A stretch of 64,000 bases of DNA from Paenibacillus sp. JJ-100 (GTDB lineage: Bacteria > Bacillota > Bacilli > Paenibacillales > Paenibacillaceae), in assembly GCF_948329825.1 (NCBI RefSeq), contig NZ_CAOJCM010000006.1, positions 186,001 through 250,000 of the forward strand, in the 5' to 3' direction. Positions 26,760-35,069 of the stretch are shown here, piece after piece (the stretch's first letter is position 1; every line of letters begins with the position of its first letter). The position numbers were made by a program, and so were the translations under genes. Below the pieces are notes generated by a model that was not told the DNA's origin, did no database searches, and was given only the letters and a program-made list of their open reading frames with translations.

Positions 26760-26791
26760 TTGCTTTTGTTAAAATAGTACTATATAGTTCT
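26760..26791 (+). promoter_or_regulatory. Promoter/operator of the second TetR gene (leaderless)
   Basis: TTGCTT (26760-26765), 17 bases and TATAGT (26783-26788) form a promoter whose expected start point is at the ATG (26796). AGTACTATATAGTTCT (26776-26791), a near-perfect palindrome, covers the -10. No Shine-Dalgarno is present, so the mRNA is probably leaderless. The same palindrome recurs, perfect, at 27479. Confidence 0.6.
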
Positions 26792-26795
26792 ATTC

Positions 26796-27452
26796 ATGAA
26801 TAAAGACAATATATCACAACAAAGGATTTCCAAATCCTCTGAACCGTCCAAGTCTAGAAGCTCCAATCCCAGACATGCGAATCCCGTTAACCGTACCAAA
26901 GCGGTGGAAGTCGCTACGCAGCTATTTCTCCGGCAAGGTTATGCTTATGTCAGCATGGATGAGGTAGTGCGTGTAAGTGGCGTGTCTAAGTCCAACATCT
27001 ATTATCATTTTAAAAATAAGGAGGAACTGCTTCAGGCGGTTGTTCAGTTCTGGATCGCTCAATACGAATCAGAGCTGTATCTACTGCTCAGCCAGCGGGA
27101 GCGTGGGGTACAGGAGCGAATCCATTCATTCCTGTCATTGCTTTCGGCCGGCATAGAGAGTCGCAACTTTGAAGGAACGTGTCCGTTTGTCACACTTTAC
27201 ATGCAGGCGCCTGAGAATGCTTCCCAGGTGAAGGCAAGTATCTCGACCTTTTTCCAAGAGCTTGTTCCTATGGTGGAGAAGTTGCTTCAACAAGGGGTGG
27301 AACGCGGAGAATTTCGCAAAGGGATAGATCCTGGAGCGGCCGCTGCGCTATTTGTTGCTGCAATGGAAGGTTCGCTGATTCTAGCAGGAACTTCTCGTGA
27401 TCTGGGTATTATTGAACAGTCGGCACATACATTTTGTCAGATGCTTCGTTAA
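26796..27452 (+). CDS. TetR/AcrR-family repressor (autoregulated)
   Basis: A 218-residue regulator. A disordered N-terminal tail of about 30 Ser/Lys/Asn-rich residues is followed by the TetR HTH (NRTKAVEVATQLFLRQGY; VVRVSGVSKSNIYYHFKNKEEL) and a TetR_C_6-like helical domain. The tail is unusual for the family. The ATG has no ribosome binding site, and no later in-frame start precedes the HTH, which fits leaderless translation. The operator palindrome overlaps its own promoter and recurs before the downstream reductase/hydrolase gene, so it likely represses both itself and that gene. Confidence 0.85.
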   Translation: MNKDNISQQRISKSSEPSKSRSSNPRHANPVNRTKAVEVATQLFLRQGYAYVSMDEVVRVSGVSKSNIYYHFKNKEELLQAVVQFWIAQYESELYLLLSQRERGVQERIHSFLSLLSAGIESRNFEGTCPFVTLYMQAPENASQVKASISTFFQELVPMVEKLLQQGVERGEFRKGIDPGAAAALFVAAMEGSLILAGTSRDLGIIEQSAHTFCQMLR

Positions 27453-27468
27453 GCGAAGCGTTTTTTTT
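27442..27468 (+). terminator. Terminator overlapping the TetR stop codon
   Basis: GCTTCG, a TTAAG loop and CGAAGC followed by eight T. The loop contains the TAA stop codon of the TetR gene, so ribosomes ending translation sit on the terminator. Confidence 0.8.
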
Positions 27469-27478
27469 GGACATATCT

Positions 27479-27494
27479 AGTACTATATAGTACT
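27479..27494 (+). promoter_or_regulatory. Perfect operator palindrome before the fusion enzyme gene
   Basis: AGTACTATATAGTACT is a perfect 16-bp palindrome (18 bp with flanking T/A), a better version of the site at 26776. A TTGGAC (27467-27472) and TACTAA about 18 bases later could be the promoter, which the operator would cover. Confidence 0.7.
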
Positions 27495-27569
27495 AATATT
27501 AGTTTGATATTGAATGAGGCAAAGACAGAGCAAAAAATAAAGGAAGTTAAATAGTGTGGAGGCATAGTG

Positions 27570-29531
27570 ATGAACTTAACCAATTGGGGACAGACCGTTC
27601 TTTTCATGACAGGTAGTACCGGTTTTATTGGAAAGGAAACAGTCAGACAACTTGTAGAGAAAACGAATATACATATGCTTCTGTTAGTGCGCTCTGAACA
27701 GCGGGCCAGAACAGCACTGGAGAGTTACGGTGTGAGGAACTTTGAACGGATAACGTTTATTAGGGGAGATTTATCTCTGCCAGGTCTGGGACTTGATCAA
27801 GCAGATCGTGAACACATCAAGCAGGCAAGAGTCCTTCTTCATGCGGGCGGCACGATGGATATCACATTGGAACGAGAGACGGCGGAGCAAATCTTCATGC
27901 AAGGGGCTAAGGAGATTACTCAGTTGGCAGAGGATATCCAGCACCAAGGTGGTGGAGGATTGCGACATTTTATTCATGTCGTTGGTTTCATGAGTCCTTA
28001 CGGGCAGGGAGACCAGCAAGGGGAACATATGGAGGCGAACCATAAGGGGGGTCAAGAGAGCGCGTATGAAGAGATGAAATTTAAGGCAGATGGTTACATT
28101 CGAGAGCATGCGAAGCAGCACGGTTATCCGTTATCTGTCATAAATCCCAGTACAGTGGTTGGGCCTCGTCCGACGGGGGAGACAGAGCAGACAGGCGGTA
28201 TTGGAATACTCATTGGCGCCGTTCAGCGAGGTTTTATGCCTGTCGTACCTGGTGGATCATCTTACTGGCTACCACTGGTGGAGAACGATGTGGTGGCAGA
28301 GACCTTGGTGTTTTTGATACAGGATGATTCTCCGTTAGGAGGGACCTATCCACTGTTGGCGCGTAAGGAGGAGAGTCCGGACATGAAGGAATTGTTGAAT
28401 GTGATCACGACCCAACTGAGTGTACCTAAACCAGCAGGAGCATTACCGCTGTCCTGGATTCAACGCCTTATGAGCCTTGGAGGAAGCCGTATTAGCGGTA
28501 TACCTGCGCAATCACTGGCTTTTATTACAGATCGGACATTCCCGGTACAGGAGACGGAGGTACTGTTGAAGCGAATGGGGCGAAATTGGCCTGATATCCG
28601 GGAGCAGTTGCCGTTCATCATTGCTGATCTGGATTATCGTCTTCTGCCCAAGCCTGAAGCGGAAGCTTATCCAGCAGATTATACCCGTTCCCGATTAGGT
28701 AATCTGGCAATGTTAGGCTGGAAAGGTGAGGGGGAGCCGTGGGTAATCGTGCACGGTTTACTCCAAAGTGCGGATGATCTGCTTCCACTGGGATCAGAGC
28801 TGCATAGACTTACGGGCAATCCCGTATGGATTGTTGATCTCGCAGGATTTGGTCGTTCACCTGTTCATCTAGAACAAGATGCATTTACAGGTCAGGTTCA
28901 AGCGCTTATCGATGCTTTATCCGAAATGCAGGCTCCAATCAAACTGGTTGGTCACTCTGTGGGTGCTTCTGTCGCAGCCGCCGCACTGCAGCTTAGCGGG
29001 CGTACCGATGTTCGGTTGGCCCTGCTCCAACCTGTCGCGGACAATGCTAGAGATGCACGATTCAAACTGATGCTGCGCCTACCGCGTCGAGTGGGCAGGT
29101 TACTGCTTCGTACTAGATCTCGGCGGAGTTGGGCACGGATGTTTCGTTCAGGCAATGGTGACGTGATACAGGAAGGGGGAGTCGAGAGACTGGCTGAGCG
29201 AGTACACGGCTATCTTCGTTCACCTCGTATAGCGGGCGCACATGTGGATTTATTGCGGTGGATTCACTTGGGACACAGGCAGACAGCGAGCTTTTGGGAT
29301 ACATACGGGAATGTTCAGGACATGGGGCATGAAGCAGATCCATTGGTTGTTTGGGCGGAAAAGGAAACGGATTATTATTTTCCGACTGGACTACACAAAG
29401 GTTATAAAAAAGTGGATGTGCCTTATGGTCACTATTTTCCAGTATTCCAGTTCGAACAGACAGCGGAAATCCTCATCGATTGGGCTGAAGGCGACCATGT
29501 GAATAACAAGGGGCAGGAACCCAAACTCTGA
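27570..29531 (+). CDS. Fused SDR-type reductase and alpha/beta hydrolase
   Basis: A 653-residue two-domain protein. Residues 1-370 form an extended short-chain dehydrogenase/thioester-reductase-like domain: TGSTGFIGKETV nucleotide motif, catalytic Y and K in SAYEEMKFKADG, and VINPSTVVGPRP. Residues about 390-635 form an alpha/beta hydrolase with VGHSVGAS (nucleophile Ser) and a likely catalytic His in PYGHYFPVFQ. Such a fusion could reduce and hydrolyse the same acyl or ester substrate. ATG 27570 is chosen (GGAGG 7 bases upstream); a GTG one codon earlier is possible. Controlled by the neighbouring TetR. Confidence 0.8.
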   Translation: MNLTNWGQTVLFMTGSTGFIGKETVRQLVEKTNIHMLLLVRSEQRARTALESYGVRNFERITFIRGDLSLPGLGLDQADREHIKQARVLLHAGGTMDITLERETAEQIFMQGAKEITQLAEDIQHQGGGGLRHFIHVVGFMSPYGQGDQQGEHMEANHKGGQESAYEEMKFKADGYIREHAKQHGYPLSVINPSTVVGPRPTGETEQTGGIGILIGAVQRGFMPVVPGGSSYWLPLVENDVVAETLVFLIQDDSPLGGTYPLLARKEESPDMKELLNVITTQLSVPKPAGALPLSWIQRLMSLGGSRISGIPAQSLAFITDRTFPVQETEVLLKRMGRNWPDIREQLPFIIADLDYRLLPKPEAEAYPADYTRSRLGNLAMLGWKGEGEPWVIVHGLLQSADDLLPLGSELHRLTGNPVWIVDLAGFGRSPVHLEQDAFTGQVQALIDALSEMQAPIKLVGHSVGASVAAAALQLSGRTDVRLALLQPVADNARDARFKLMLRLPRRVGRLLLRTRSRRSWARMFRSGNGDVIQEGGVERLAERVHGYLRSPRIAGAHVDLLRWIHLGHRQTASFWDTYGNVQDMGHEADPLVVWAEKETDYYFPTGLHKGYKKVDVPYGHYFPVFQFEQTAEILIDWAEGDHVNNKGQEPKL

Positions 29532-29547
29532 TACGGCAATTCAAAGG

Positions 29548-29784
29548 CTTTCCACAATATGTCCACACGACAGGATAACAGGACTGACTATGACAAAGTT
29601 CTGCGTTAGAAATATAAACAAATACATCACATGTCCACATTAAAATGGTGAATATCCACATAAAATAATATATATATCCACAGGTTGTGAGCAATATGTG
29701 CACAACTTATCCACAAATCAGGTATAACTTTATATTTTTATCCATGAAAAGCAAGTTTAAAGAATATTTAATGAGTTATCCACA
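29548..29784 (+). promoter_or_regulatory. Cluster of DnaA boxes
   Basis: Within the 434-base gap 29532-29965 at least seven DnaA-type 9-mers lie in one orientation. Two match TTATCCACA perfectly (29707-29715, 29776-29784), two have one mismatch (29652-29660, 29674-29682) and three have two mismatches (29548-29556, 29559-29567, 29631-29639). The stretch is A+T-rich. dnaA, dnaN and other origin genes are absent, so a DnaA-titration or regulatory cluster is more likely than oriC. Confidence 0.7.
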
Positions 29785-29861
29785 GAAAAGTGCATCTAAC
29801 AATCTATTTATAGAAAAAGGATGAAAAAGCGTCAGGACTACGATTCTTGTTGTCTAAAGCC

Positions 29862-29889
29862 TAAACATTTGCTCCGAAATTGCCGATAC
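29862..29889 (+). promoter_or_regulatory. Sigma-D (motility) promoter of cheW
   Basis: TAAA (29862-29865), a 16-base spacer and GCCGATAC (29882-29889) match the sigma-D consensus TAAA-N14-16-GCCGATAT nearly perfectly. It lies about 85 bases before the cheW start. Confidence 0.75.
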
Positions 29890-29977
29890 AACATGTAACG
29901 ACTCATCGTCTAAAGTTCGACAGCCAAAAGCGTGTTGAAGATCTGATTTTACGGAATGAGAGGGTATGGGGACAATT

Positions 29978-30409
29978 ATGGATGAAGTAGTACAATATAT
30001 TAATTTCACGGTCGGAGAACAGATTTTTGCGCTTCGCATTGATCAGGTTCATGAAATCATCAGAATGGTAGAAGTAACAACGGTGCCTTTCGGAAGTCCC
30101 GAGATCAGAGGATTCGCTTCATTGTACGGTAAGGTGGTTTCGGTCGTGAGTCTTCGCGTGTTGCTGGGCATGCCGGATCAGGAAGATACCTCATCTACAC
30201 GGATTATCGTTGTCCCATACAAGAACGGCTTTGTGCCTCTGGTTGTAGACATGGTGGACTCGGTTGTAATATATGATCGTTTCGAAGAACCTGCTGAGGA
30301 GCATCGTCGGTTCATGATCGGCGTTTTCGACAAAATCGGATTTTGTGCTGATCATCGTGCGGGTATATTGAACCTGGATGTATTGCTGGGCAGTCTGGTT
30401 CGATCTTGA
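29978..30409 (+). CDS. cheW: Chemotaxis coupling protein CheW
   Basis: A 143-residue CheW-domain protein that couples chemoreceptors to the CheA kinase. Family features are VQYINFTVGEQIFALRIDQVHEII, a VPFGSPEIRGFASLYGKVVSVVSLR centre and VPLVVDMVDSVV. ATG 29978 with GGGGA at suitable distance is preferred; ATG 29966 is in frame but its GAGAGGG is too close. No other chemotaxis genes are nearby. The sigma-D promoter upstream ties it to the motility regulon. Confidence 0.88.
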   Translation: MDEVVQYINFTVGEQIFALRIDQVHEIIRMVEVTTVPFGSPEIRGFASLYGKVVSVVSLRVLLGMPDQEDTSSTRIIVVPYKNGFVPLVVDMVDSVVIYDRFEEPAEEHRRFMIGVFDKIGFCADHRAGILNLDVLLGSLVRS

Positions 30410-30612
30410 TTCGATACAATCGGTGAAGGTTTGGTGCCTCAATTCTTTCAACAATTAAACGAAATGTTCCTTATCCGTTTTCTGGAGAAGGAGCATTTTT
30501 TTTGTGAAGAAAACGAAATGAATCCGTATTTTTTATACGTAAATGTTTTTAAATCCTTTCATTTTCGTATATGATGGAGAGTAACAATGCGAAGGGATGA
30601 CGGGAGACTGTA

Positions 30613-33600
30613 ATGATGCAATCGCTGTATGGAGTATGGCTTGGAGACGTATTTTTTTGTTTTTCTGGTGAGACATCGGAACCTCGTGTGGATGCATGGA
30701 GCCACGTGGTGAGGAGGTTGAAATTCGGCGACGCAGGTCGTCTGTTTCAGCCTGCGGCGCTGCGACTTGCGGAATTGCGCTGGCCGAATTCGCTTCGAAA
30801 TACGGCAGAAGCCAAAAATTCGAAACGGCGTCAGTTGCTTGGACGAACACTGGAAGGCTTGGCGGTCCCACCCAAGGACGCTTTCAGGCTGCTGTTGCAG
30901 TGGGATGATCGGATGTTGCATGCAGCTGGCATTCAGGCTGGAGAGGAGATGCGTTACTGGGTCAAGGCGGCACAGTTCACTCAGGAACTGATGCTGCGAG
31001 GTGCATTTGCTCCGGCCGCTGCATTTGCCGCGAAGACAGGTGCAAGAAGGCGAACCGGACAGGAGACTTTAACAGGAATTTGGCGGCCGCGTTTGCAGCT
31101 TGAAGAAGATCAGGAGCGTTTCAGAAGCCTTGCAGAGTCGATGCCGCCCATTGCGCTGTCAGCGCCCGTGGCATACGCATTCATGGAGCCCGAGACAAGG
31201 GAGGAAGCCGCAGGGGCTGTGTTATTTTCATTCATGAGCGGTATCATCCATGCAGTGGTGACAAGTGAACTCGAAGGCATGGATAGTGAGCTGTCTCGTT
31301 ACCGAACTTCGTTCAGGCGTGGTTCTTCACCTGTATCTGAACTCTGGTGGAACAGTCTGATCTCGATGTTCCGTCCTGTTACCGTACAGGGGCCGACAGA
31401 TGAAATGACTGCCTTTGTCGATCTGATTCAAGAAGCAGGGGGGACGACAATCCCGACGTTACGCGCTGAGGAGACGCCACCTGTCGAGGGGAAACTTGAA
31501 CTGGTCCTGCGCCTAGAGCCGCCACTAGGTGAAACAGATTCCACCTGGGGGATCAGCTTCTGGGTGAATAGTGATCAGGAATCAGGCCTCAGGCTGCCTG
31601 CACGAAGTATATGGGCACATCCTGAGCGTGACCTGGATCGCGGCAAGGTCTATTACACCTCAGTGGCAGAGCAATTACTTATGGCTATCGGTCAGGCTTC
31701 TGAACTGGCTCCGGAATTGGAGACCGCTCTGTTGCATGCTCGTCCCGAGGGGATTCACCTGCAGCAGCAGAGCTTTTTTGAGTTTCTAACTCATGCGGTT
31801 CCCAAGCTGCAAAAGGCAGGAGTAACGGTCTTGATGCCTTCGAGGTGGAGCCGTGCGGGAAAACGACGTGCTGGGTTGCGGTTGCAGATGGTGAATGGAG
31901 CTCCTGATCGTCAGCCTGGATCTGTATCTGCGCTGGGCATGGAACAACTGGTTGCCTTTACAGCAGAGCCGATGTTGGATGGTAAGCCGATTACAGCCGA
32001 GGAACTCGCCGAACTGGCTGAATCCACCGTTCCCTACGTGATGTTCCGCGGGGAATGGATTGAAGTGGACACCAAAGAGATTCGCCAAGTAATGCGTTAT
32101 ATGAAAAAAGAAGAAGAACAATACATGCCTCTTTCTGAATGGCTACATCTGGCTGCGGATGAAGGGGAGGATTCCATATGGAAAGGGATGTCTGTCTTCG
32201 GTGCTGAATCCGAAGGCATGCTTGCTTTCCTGCTCGAAGGACAGGTGCTTCGCAACATTGAACCGCGTCCAGTGCCTGCGGAGTTGCATGGAGAACTTCG
32301 TCCATATCAGGAACGTGGATTTCAGTGGTTATCTGCTATGGGGGAGCTGGGTTTCGGGGTGTGTCTTGCGGATGATATGGGACTCGGCAAAACGATCCAG
32401 GTCATCACCTGTTTGCTCGATCGCAAGCAGGAAGAGCGGCAGAAAACTTTACAGGAAGCACAAGGAGATGCAGTTGTTGATCGGACTGCACATGTAACAT
32501 CGCTAGCTGAAGAAATGTCTGAACGTGAACAGAAGGGAACCAAGGAGTCCAAGCGGATTAAGTCCAATGGAGCGTTGCCTGCGGTTGCTTCGCAGGCTTC
32601 TACCGATCTTCTTGAAGGTCAGTGGCCAGCCCTTATCGTCTGTCCAACATCACTACTGGGTAACTGGCAGCGTGAGCTGAAGCGTTTTGCGCCAGACCTG
32701 TCTCTGTACATTCATCATGGTGGACAGCGGCTGCATGGTGAGGTCTTCCAAGCGGAGGCTCAGAAATATGACATTGTACTCACCACGTATCATCTCGCTG
32801 GCCGTGACGGCCCGGACCTGGCTTCATTGCATTGGTCTACGGTTGTACTGGATGAGGCGCAGTATATTAAGAATTACCGTACGAAGCAGGCACAGAGTGT
32901 CATGCGATTATCTACTTTTCACCGGATTGCGATGACAGGGACGCCTGTGGAAAACCGGCTCAGTGAGCTTTGGTCGATTTTCCAATTCCTCAATCCGGGA
33001 TATCTTGGCACATCTACTTCGTTTCGTCAGCGTTACACGGGGCTCGCTCCAACGGAGGAAAATGCGGCCTCCCTGCGTGAGCTTCATCGGCTGGTCTCTC
33101 CCTTTATGCTTCGCCGATTGAAAAGTGATCCGGATATTCGTAAAGATCTGCCAGAGAAGCTTGAACTGAAATCCTATTGTTCGTTGACTCCGGAACAGAC
33201 GATAATGTATCAACGTGTGGTGGATGAGCTTATGGGCGGTCTGGACGGCCGAAATGGCATTGCACGCAAAGGCATCGTGTTATCGTCCTTAACCAAATTG
33301 AAGCAGATCTGTGACCATCCTGCGTTAGCAGACAGCAATCGGAGGGATCATGGCAAGGCGGAAGCGTCCGGCAAAATGGAGCGGCTCCTGGAGTTGCTGG
33401 ATGCTATTCAAGATAACGGAGAGTCGGCGCTGATCTTCACCCAATATGTTTCGATGGGGGAATTGTTAGTTTCCAGACTGAAGCGGCGTTATGAGGTGGA
33501 GCCTTATTTCCTGCATGGTGGCGTATCGAAGGCGCAGCGGGACGAGATGGTGGAGACCTTCCAAAAAGGAGAAGGTCCTTCTATGTTTGTTCTTTCCCTT

Positions 33601-33903
33601 CGCGCTGGTGGAGTAGGGCTGAATCTGACGAGGGCAAGCCATGTGATCCACTATGACCGCTGGTGGAATCCAGCGGTGGAGAATCAGGCGACAGACCGTG
33701 TATTCCGGATCGGACAGAATCGCAACGTTCAGGTGCACAAGCTCATCTGTCAGGGCACATTAGAGGAACGAATTGATGAACTGATTGAGAGCAAGAAGGC
33801 TCTATCCGAGCAGGTTGTTGGCTCAGGAGAGAACTGGCTGACCGAAATGTCGGATGACGAGCTGCGCAGCCTGATCTCGCTGCAAGGGGAGAATTGGCTG
33901 TAG
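30613..33903 (+). CDS. SNF2-family DEAD/DEAH-like helicase
   Basis: A 1096-residue SWI2/SNF2 ATPase (YwqA-like). Residues 1-570 form the bacterial N-terminal accessory region. The ATPase core has motif I DDMGLGKTIQ (about residue 587), DEAQ-type motif II LDEAQYIKN (about 745) and TGTPVENRLSELWSIF (III). The second RecA lobe has FTQYVSMGELL, LRAGGVGLNLTRASHV and DRVFRIGQ (motifs IV-VI). A charged insert of about 70 residues separates motif I from Ia. It translocates on DNA, probably in repair or remodelling. GGGAG precedes the ATG. It forms an operon with the SWIM protein gene 52 bases further on. Confidence 0.93.
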   Translation: MMQSLYGVWLGDVFFCFSGETSEPRVDAWSHVVRRLKFGDAGRLFQPAALRLAELRWPNSLRNTAEAKNSKRRQLLGRTLEGLAVPPKDAFRLLLQWDDRMLHAAGIQAGEEMRYWVKAAQFTQELMLRGAFAPAAAFAAKTGARRRTGQETLTGIWRPRLQLEEDQERFRSLAESMPPIALSAPVAYAFMEPETREEAAGAVLFSFMSGIIHAVVTSELEGMDSELSRYRTSFRRGSSPVSELWWNSLISMFRPVTVQGPTDEMTAFVDLIQEAGGTTIPTLRAEETPPVEGKLELVLRLEPPLGETDSTWGISFWVNSDQESGLRLPARSIWAHPERDLDRGKVYYTSVAEQLLMAIGQASELAPELETALLHARPEGIHLQQQSFFEFLTHAVPKLQKAGVTVLMPSRWSRAGKRRAGLRLQMVNGAPDRQPGSVSALGMEQLVAFTAEPMLDGKPITAEELAELAESTVPYVMFRGEWIEVDTKEIRQVMRYMKKEEEQYMPLSEWLHLAADEGEDSIWKGMSVFGAESEGMLAFLLEGQVLRNIEPRPVPAELHGELRPYQERGFQWLSAMGELGFGVCLADDMGLGKTIQVITCLLDRKQEERQKTLQEAQGDAVVDRTAHVTSLAEEMSEREQKGTKESKRIKSNGALPAVASQASTDLLEGQWPALIVCPTSLLGNWQRELKRFAPDLSLYIHHGGQRLHGEVFQAEAQKYDIVLTTYHLAGRDGPDLASLHWSTVVLDEAQYIKNYRTKQAQSVMRLSTFHRIAMTGTPVENRLSELWSIFQFLNPGYLGTSTSFRQRYTGLAPTEENAASLRELHRLVSPFMLRRLKSDPDIRKDLPEKLELKSYCSLTPEQTIMYQRVVDELMGGLDGRNGIARKGIVLSSLTKLKQICDHPALADSNRRDHGKAEASGKMERLLELLDAIQDNGESALIFTQYVSMGELLVSRLKRRYEVEPYFLHGGVSKAQRDEMVETFQKGEGPSMFVLSLRAGGVGLNLTRASHVIHYDRWWNPAVENQATDRVFRIGQNRNVQVHKLICQGTLEERIDELIESKKALSEQVVGSGENWLTEMSDDELRSLISLQGENWL

Positions 33904-33955
33904 TTTACCAGGATAAACGGTAGTTCAGATATTGAATGAAGAGAGGGGGATGATG

Positions 33956-34762
33956 ATGAGCGAAAAATGGAAGATTGAGCTGCATATGTCCCCCGGGGTA
34001 TGGACAGCAGAGGTGAATACAGCAGCGGATTCGGAAGAGACGGTGTCTGGTTCCGCTGAGGCAGATCAGACCGGAACAGCCGCACCCGGCGTGTTCACGG
34101 TCACAGGTAAGCTGCCGCAGCTAAGCGAGGCGGAGCGAGAGGCCGTGCTGGCTCAGTTGCGCAAGCGCCCCTTGGCGCTGTATGCCCTGCTGCGCGGCGG
34201 CCCGGCGCCAGAGGAGCTCGCCGGGCTGTTGCCCGCGGCGGCTGGTGCGCCAGGCGTTGCTGCACTTGGTGCACCAGCCGCCGAGGCGTGCACCTGCGGC
34301 CGCGATCGCTGCGCGCATGCTGCGGCGGCGGAGCGTGCCGTTGCTGCGCGCCTCGCGGCCGAGCCGCTGCTGCAGCTGGCGCACGCCGGCCTGCCGCGCG
34401 AAGCGCTGCTTGCCGGCGTGCTGGGATCATGGGCAGAGGAACTTGCCCATGACCCCAGCGGCGCTGGCCGCGCAGCGGAGACGGCGGGCCGCCCGCAGGC
34501 GCGGGCTGGCGAAGGCGGCGCAGCCGTCGGCGAGTGGATCGCCGAGGCCGCCGCAGACGGCGCCATGCACCAGCCGGGGCCGGGCTTCGGCGCCGTGGAG
34601 GTGCGGCTCGCGCAGCCGGGCCAGCCGCCTGCGCTGCCCGAGCTGACCGCGCTGCTGCCGGGTGTGCCCGCAGCAGCCGGTCTGGATCTCATCCGCGAGC
34701 GCGTGGCAGCGCGGATGTGGCAGGCTGTCCAGAAGTACAAGGACAGCCCGGCAACGAAGTGA
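33956..34762 (+). CDS. Small SWIM zinc-finger protein
   Basis: A 268-residue protein with a SWIM motif C-x-C-x4-C-x-H (C112, C114, C119, H121 in ACTCGRDRCAH). SWIM proteins accompany SNF2 helicases in bacteria (ywqA-ywqB), which is the context here. It is about half the length of YwqB. From about residue 45 the gene is strikingly G+C-rich and the protein dominated by Ala, Gly, Pro and Leu, unlike its neighbours. Three ATG codons in a row follow GAGAGGGGG; 33956 has the best spacing. Confidence 0.6.
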   Translation: MSEKWKIELHMSPGVWTAEVNTAADSEETVSGSAEADQTGTAAPGVFTVTGKLPQLSEAEREAVLAQLRKRPLALYALLRGGPAPEELAGLLPAAAGAPGVAALGAPAAEACTCGRDRCAHAAAAERAVAARLAAEPLLQLAHAGLPREALLAGVLGSWAEELAHDPSGAGRAAETAGRPQARAGEGGAAVGEWIAEAAADGAMHQPGPGFGAVEVRLAQPGQPPALPELTALLPGVPAAAGLDLIRERVAARMWQAVQKYKDSPATK

Positions 34763-34770
34763 AGCATACA

Positions 34771-34817
34771 ACAAGTACAGCGGGGGAGATCTCAGATCAC
34801 TCCTGCTTGTTTTTTTG
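34771..34817 (+). terminator. Terminator of the SNF2-SWIM operon
   Basis: An imperfect stem (CAAG..AGC.GGGG against CTCC.GCTTG) is followed by TTTTTTT. The remaining bases to 35069 hold no gene. Confidence 0.55.
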
Positions 34818-35069
34818 TGAAGCCCTAGTTCTCATTTCTCATTTCCAGTTTGCATCGAAGCTGTCTAAGTTTGGGATGTTACATTAAATGTACAGAAAAC
34901 AAGGGTAAAGGCTGTATAACGGGTATATCTCCGCATAGAGACTGGGAGAAGCGGCTCTTTACAGGTGGAGCTTATTAACCATTTACGGTATACTGTCGCA
35001 GGGAACATTATCGTAACCGTGAGAACAAGTATTAAGAAATATTCATTCTACTAAGGTGATAGGAGTTTT

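Noticed and set aside
29548..29784. Chromosomal replication origin
   Set aside because: DnaA boxes are present but dnaA, dnaN, rpmH and gyrase genes are not, and no clear DUE-DnaA-trio arrangement could be established.
34101..34774. Several long reading frames on both strands in the G+C-rich SWIM region
   Set aside because: High G+C removes stop codons in all frames. Only the plus frame at 33956 has a start signal, a motif and operon context.
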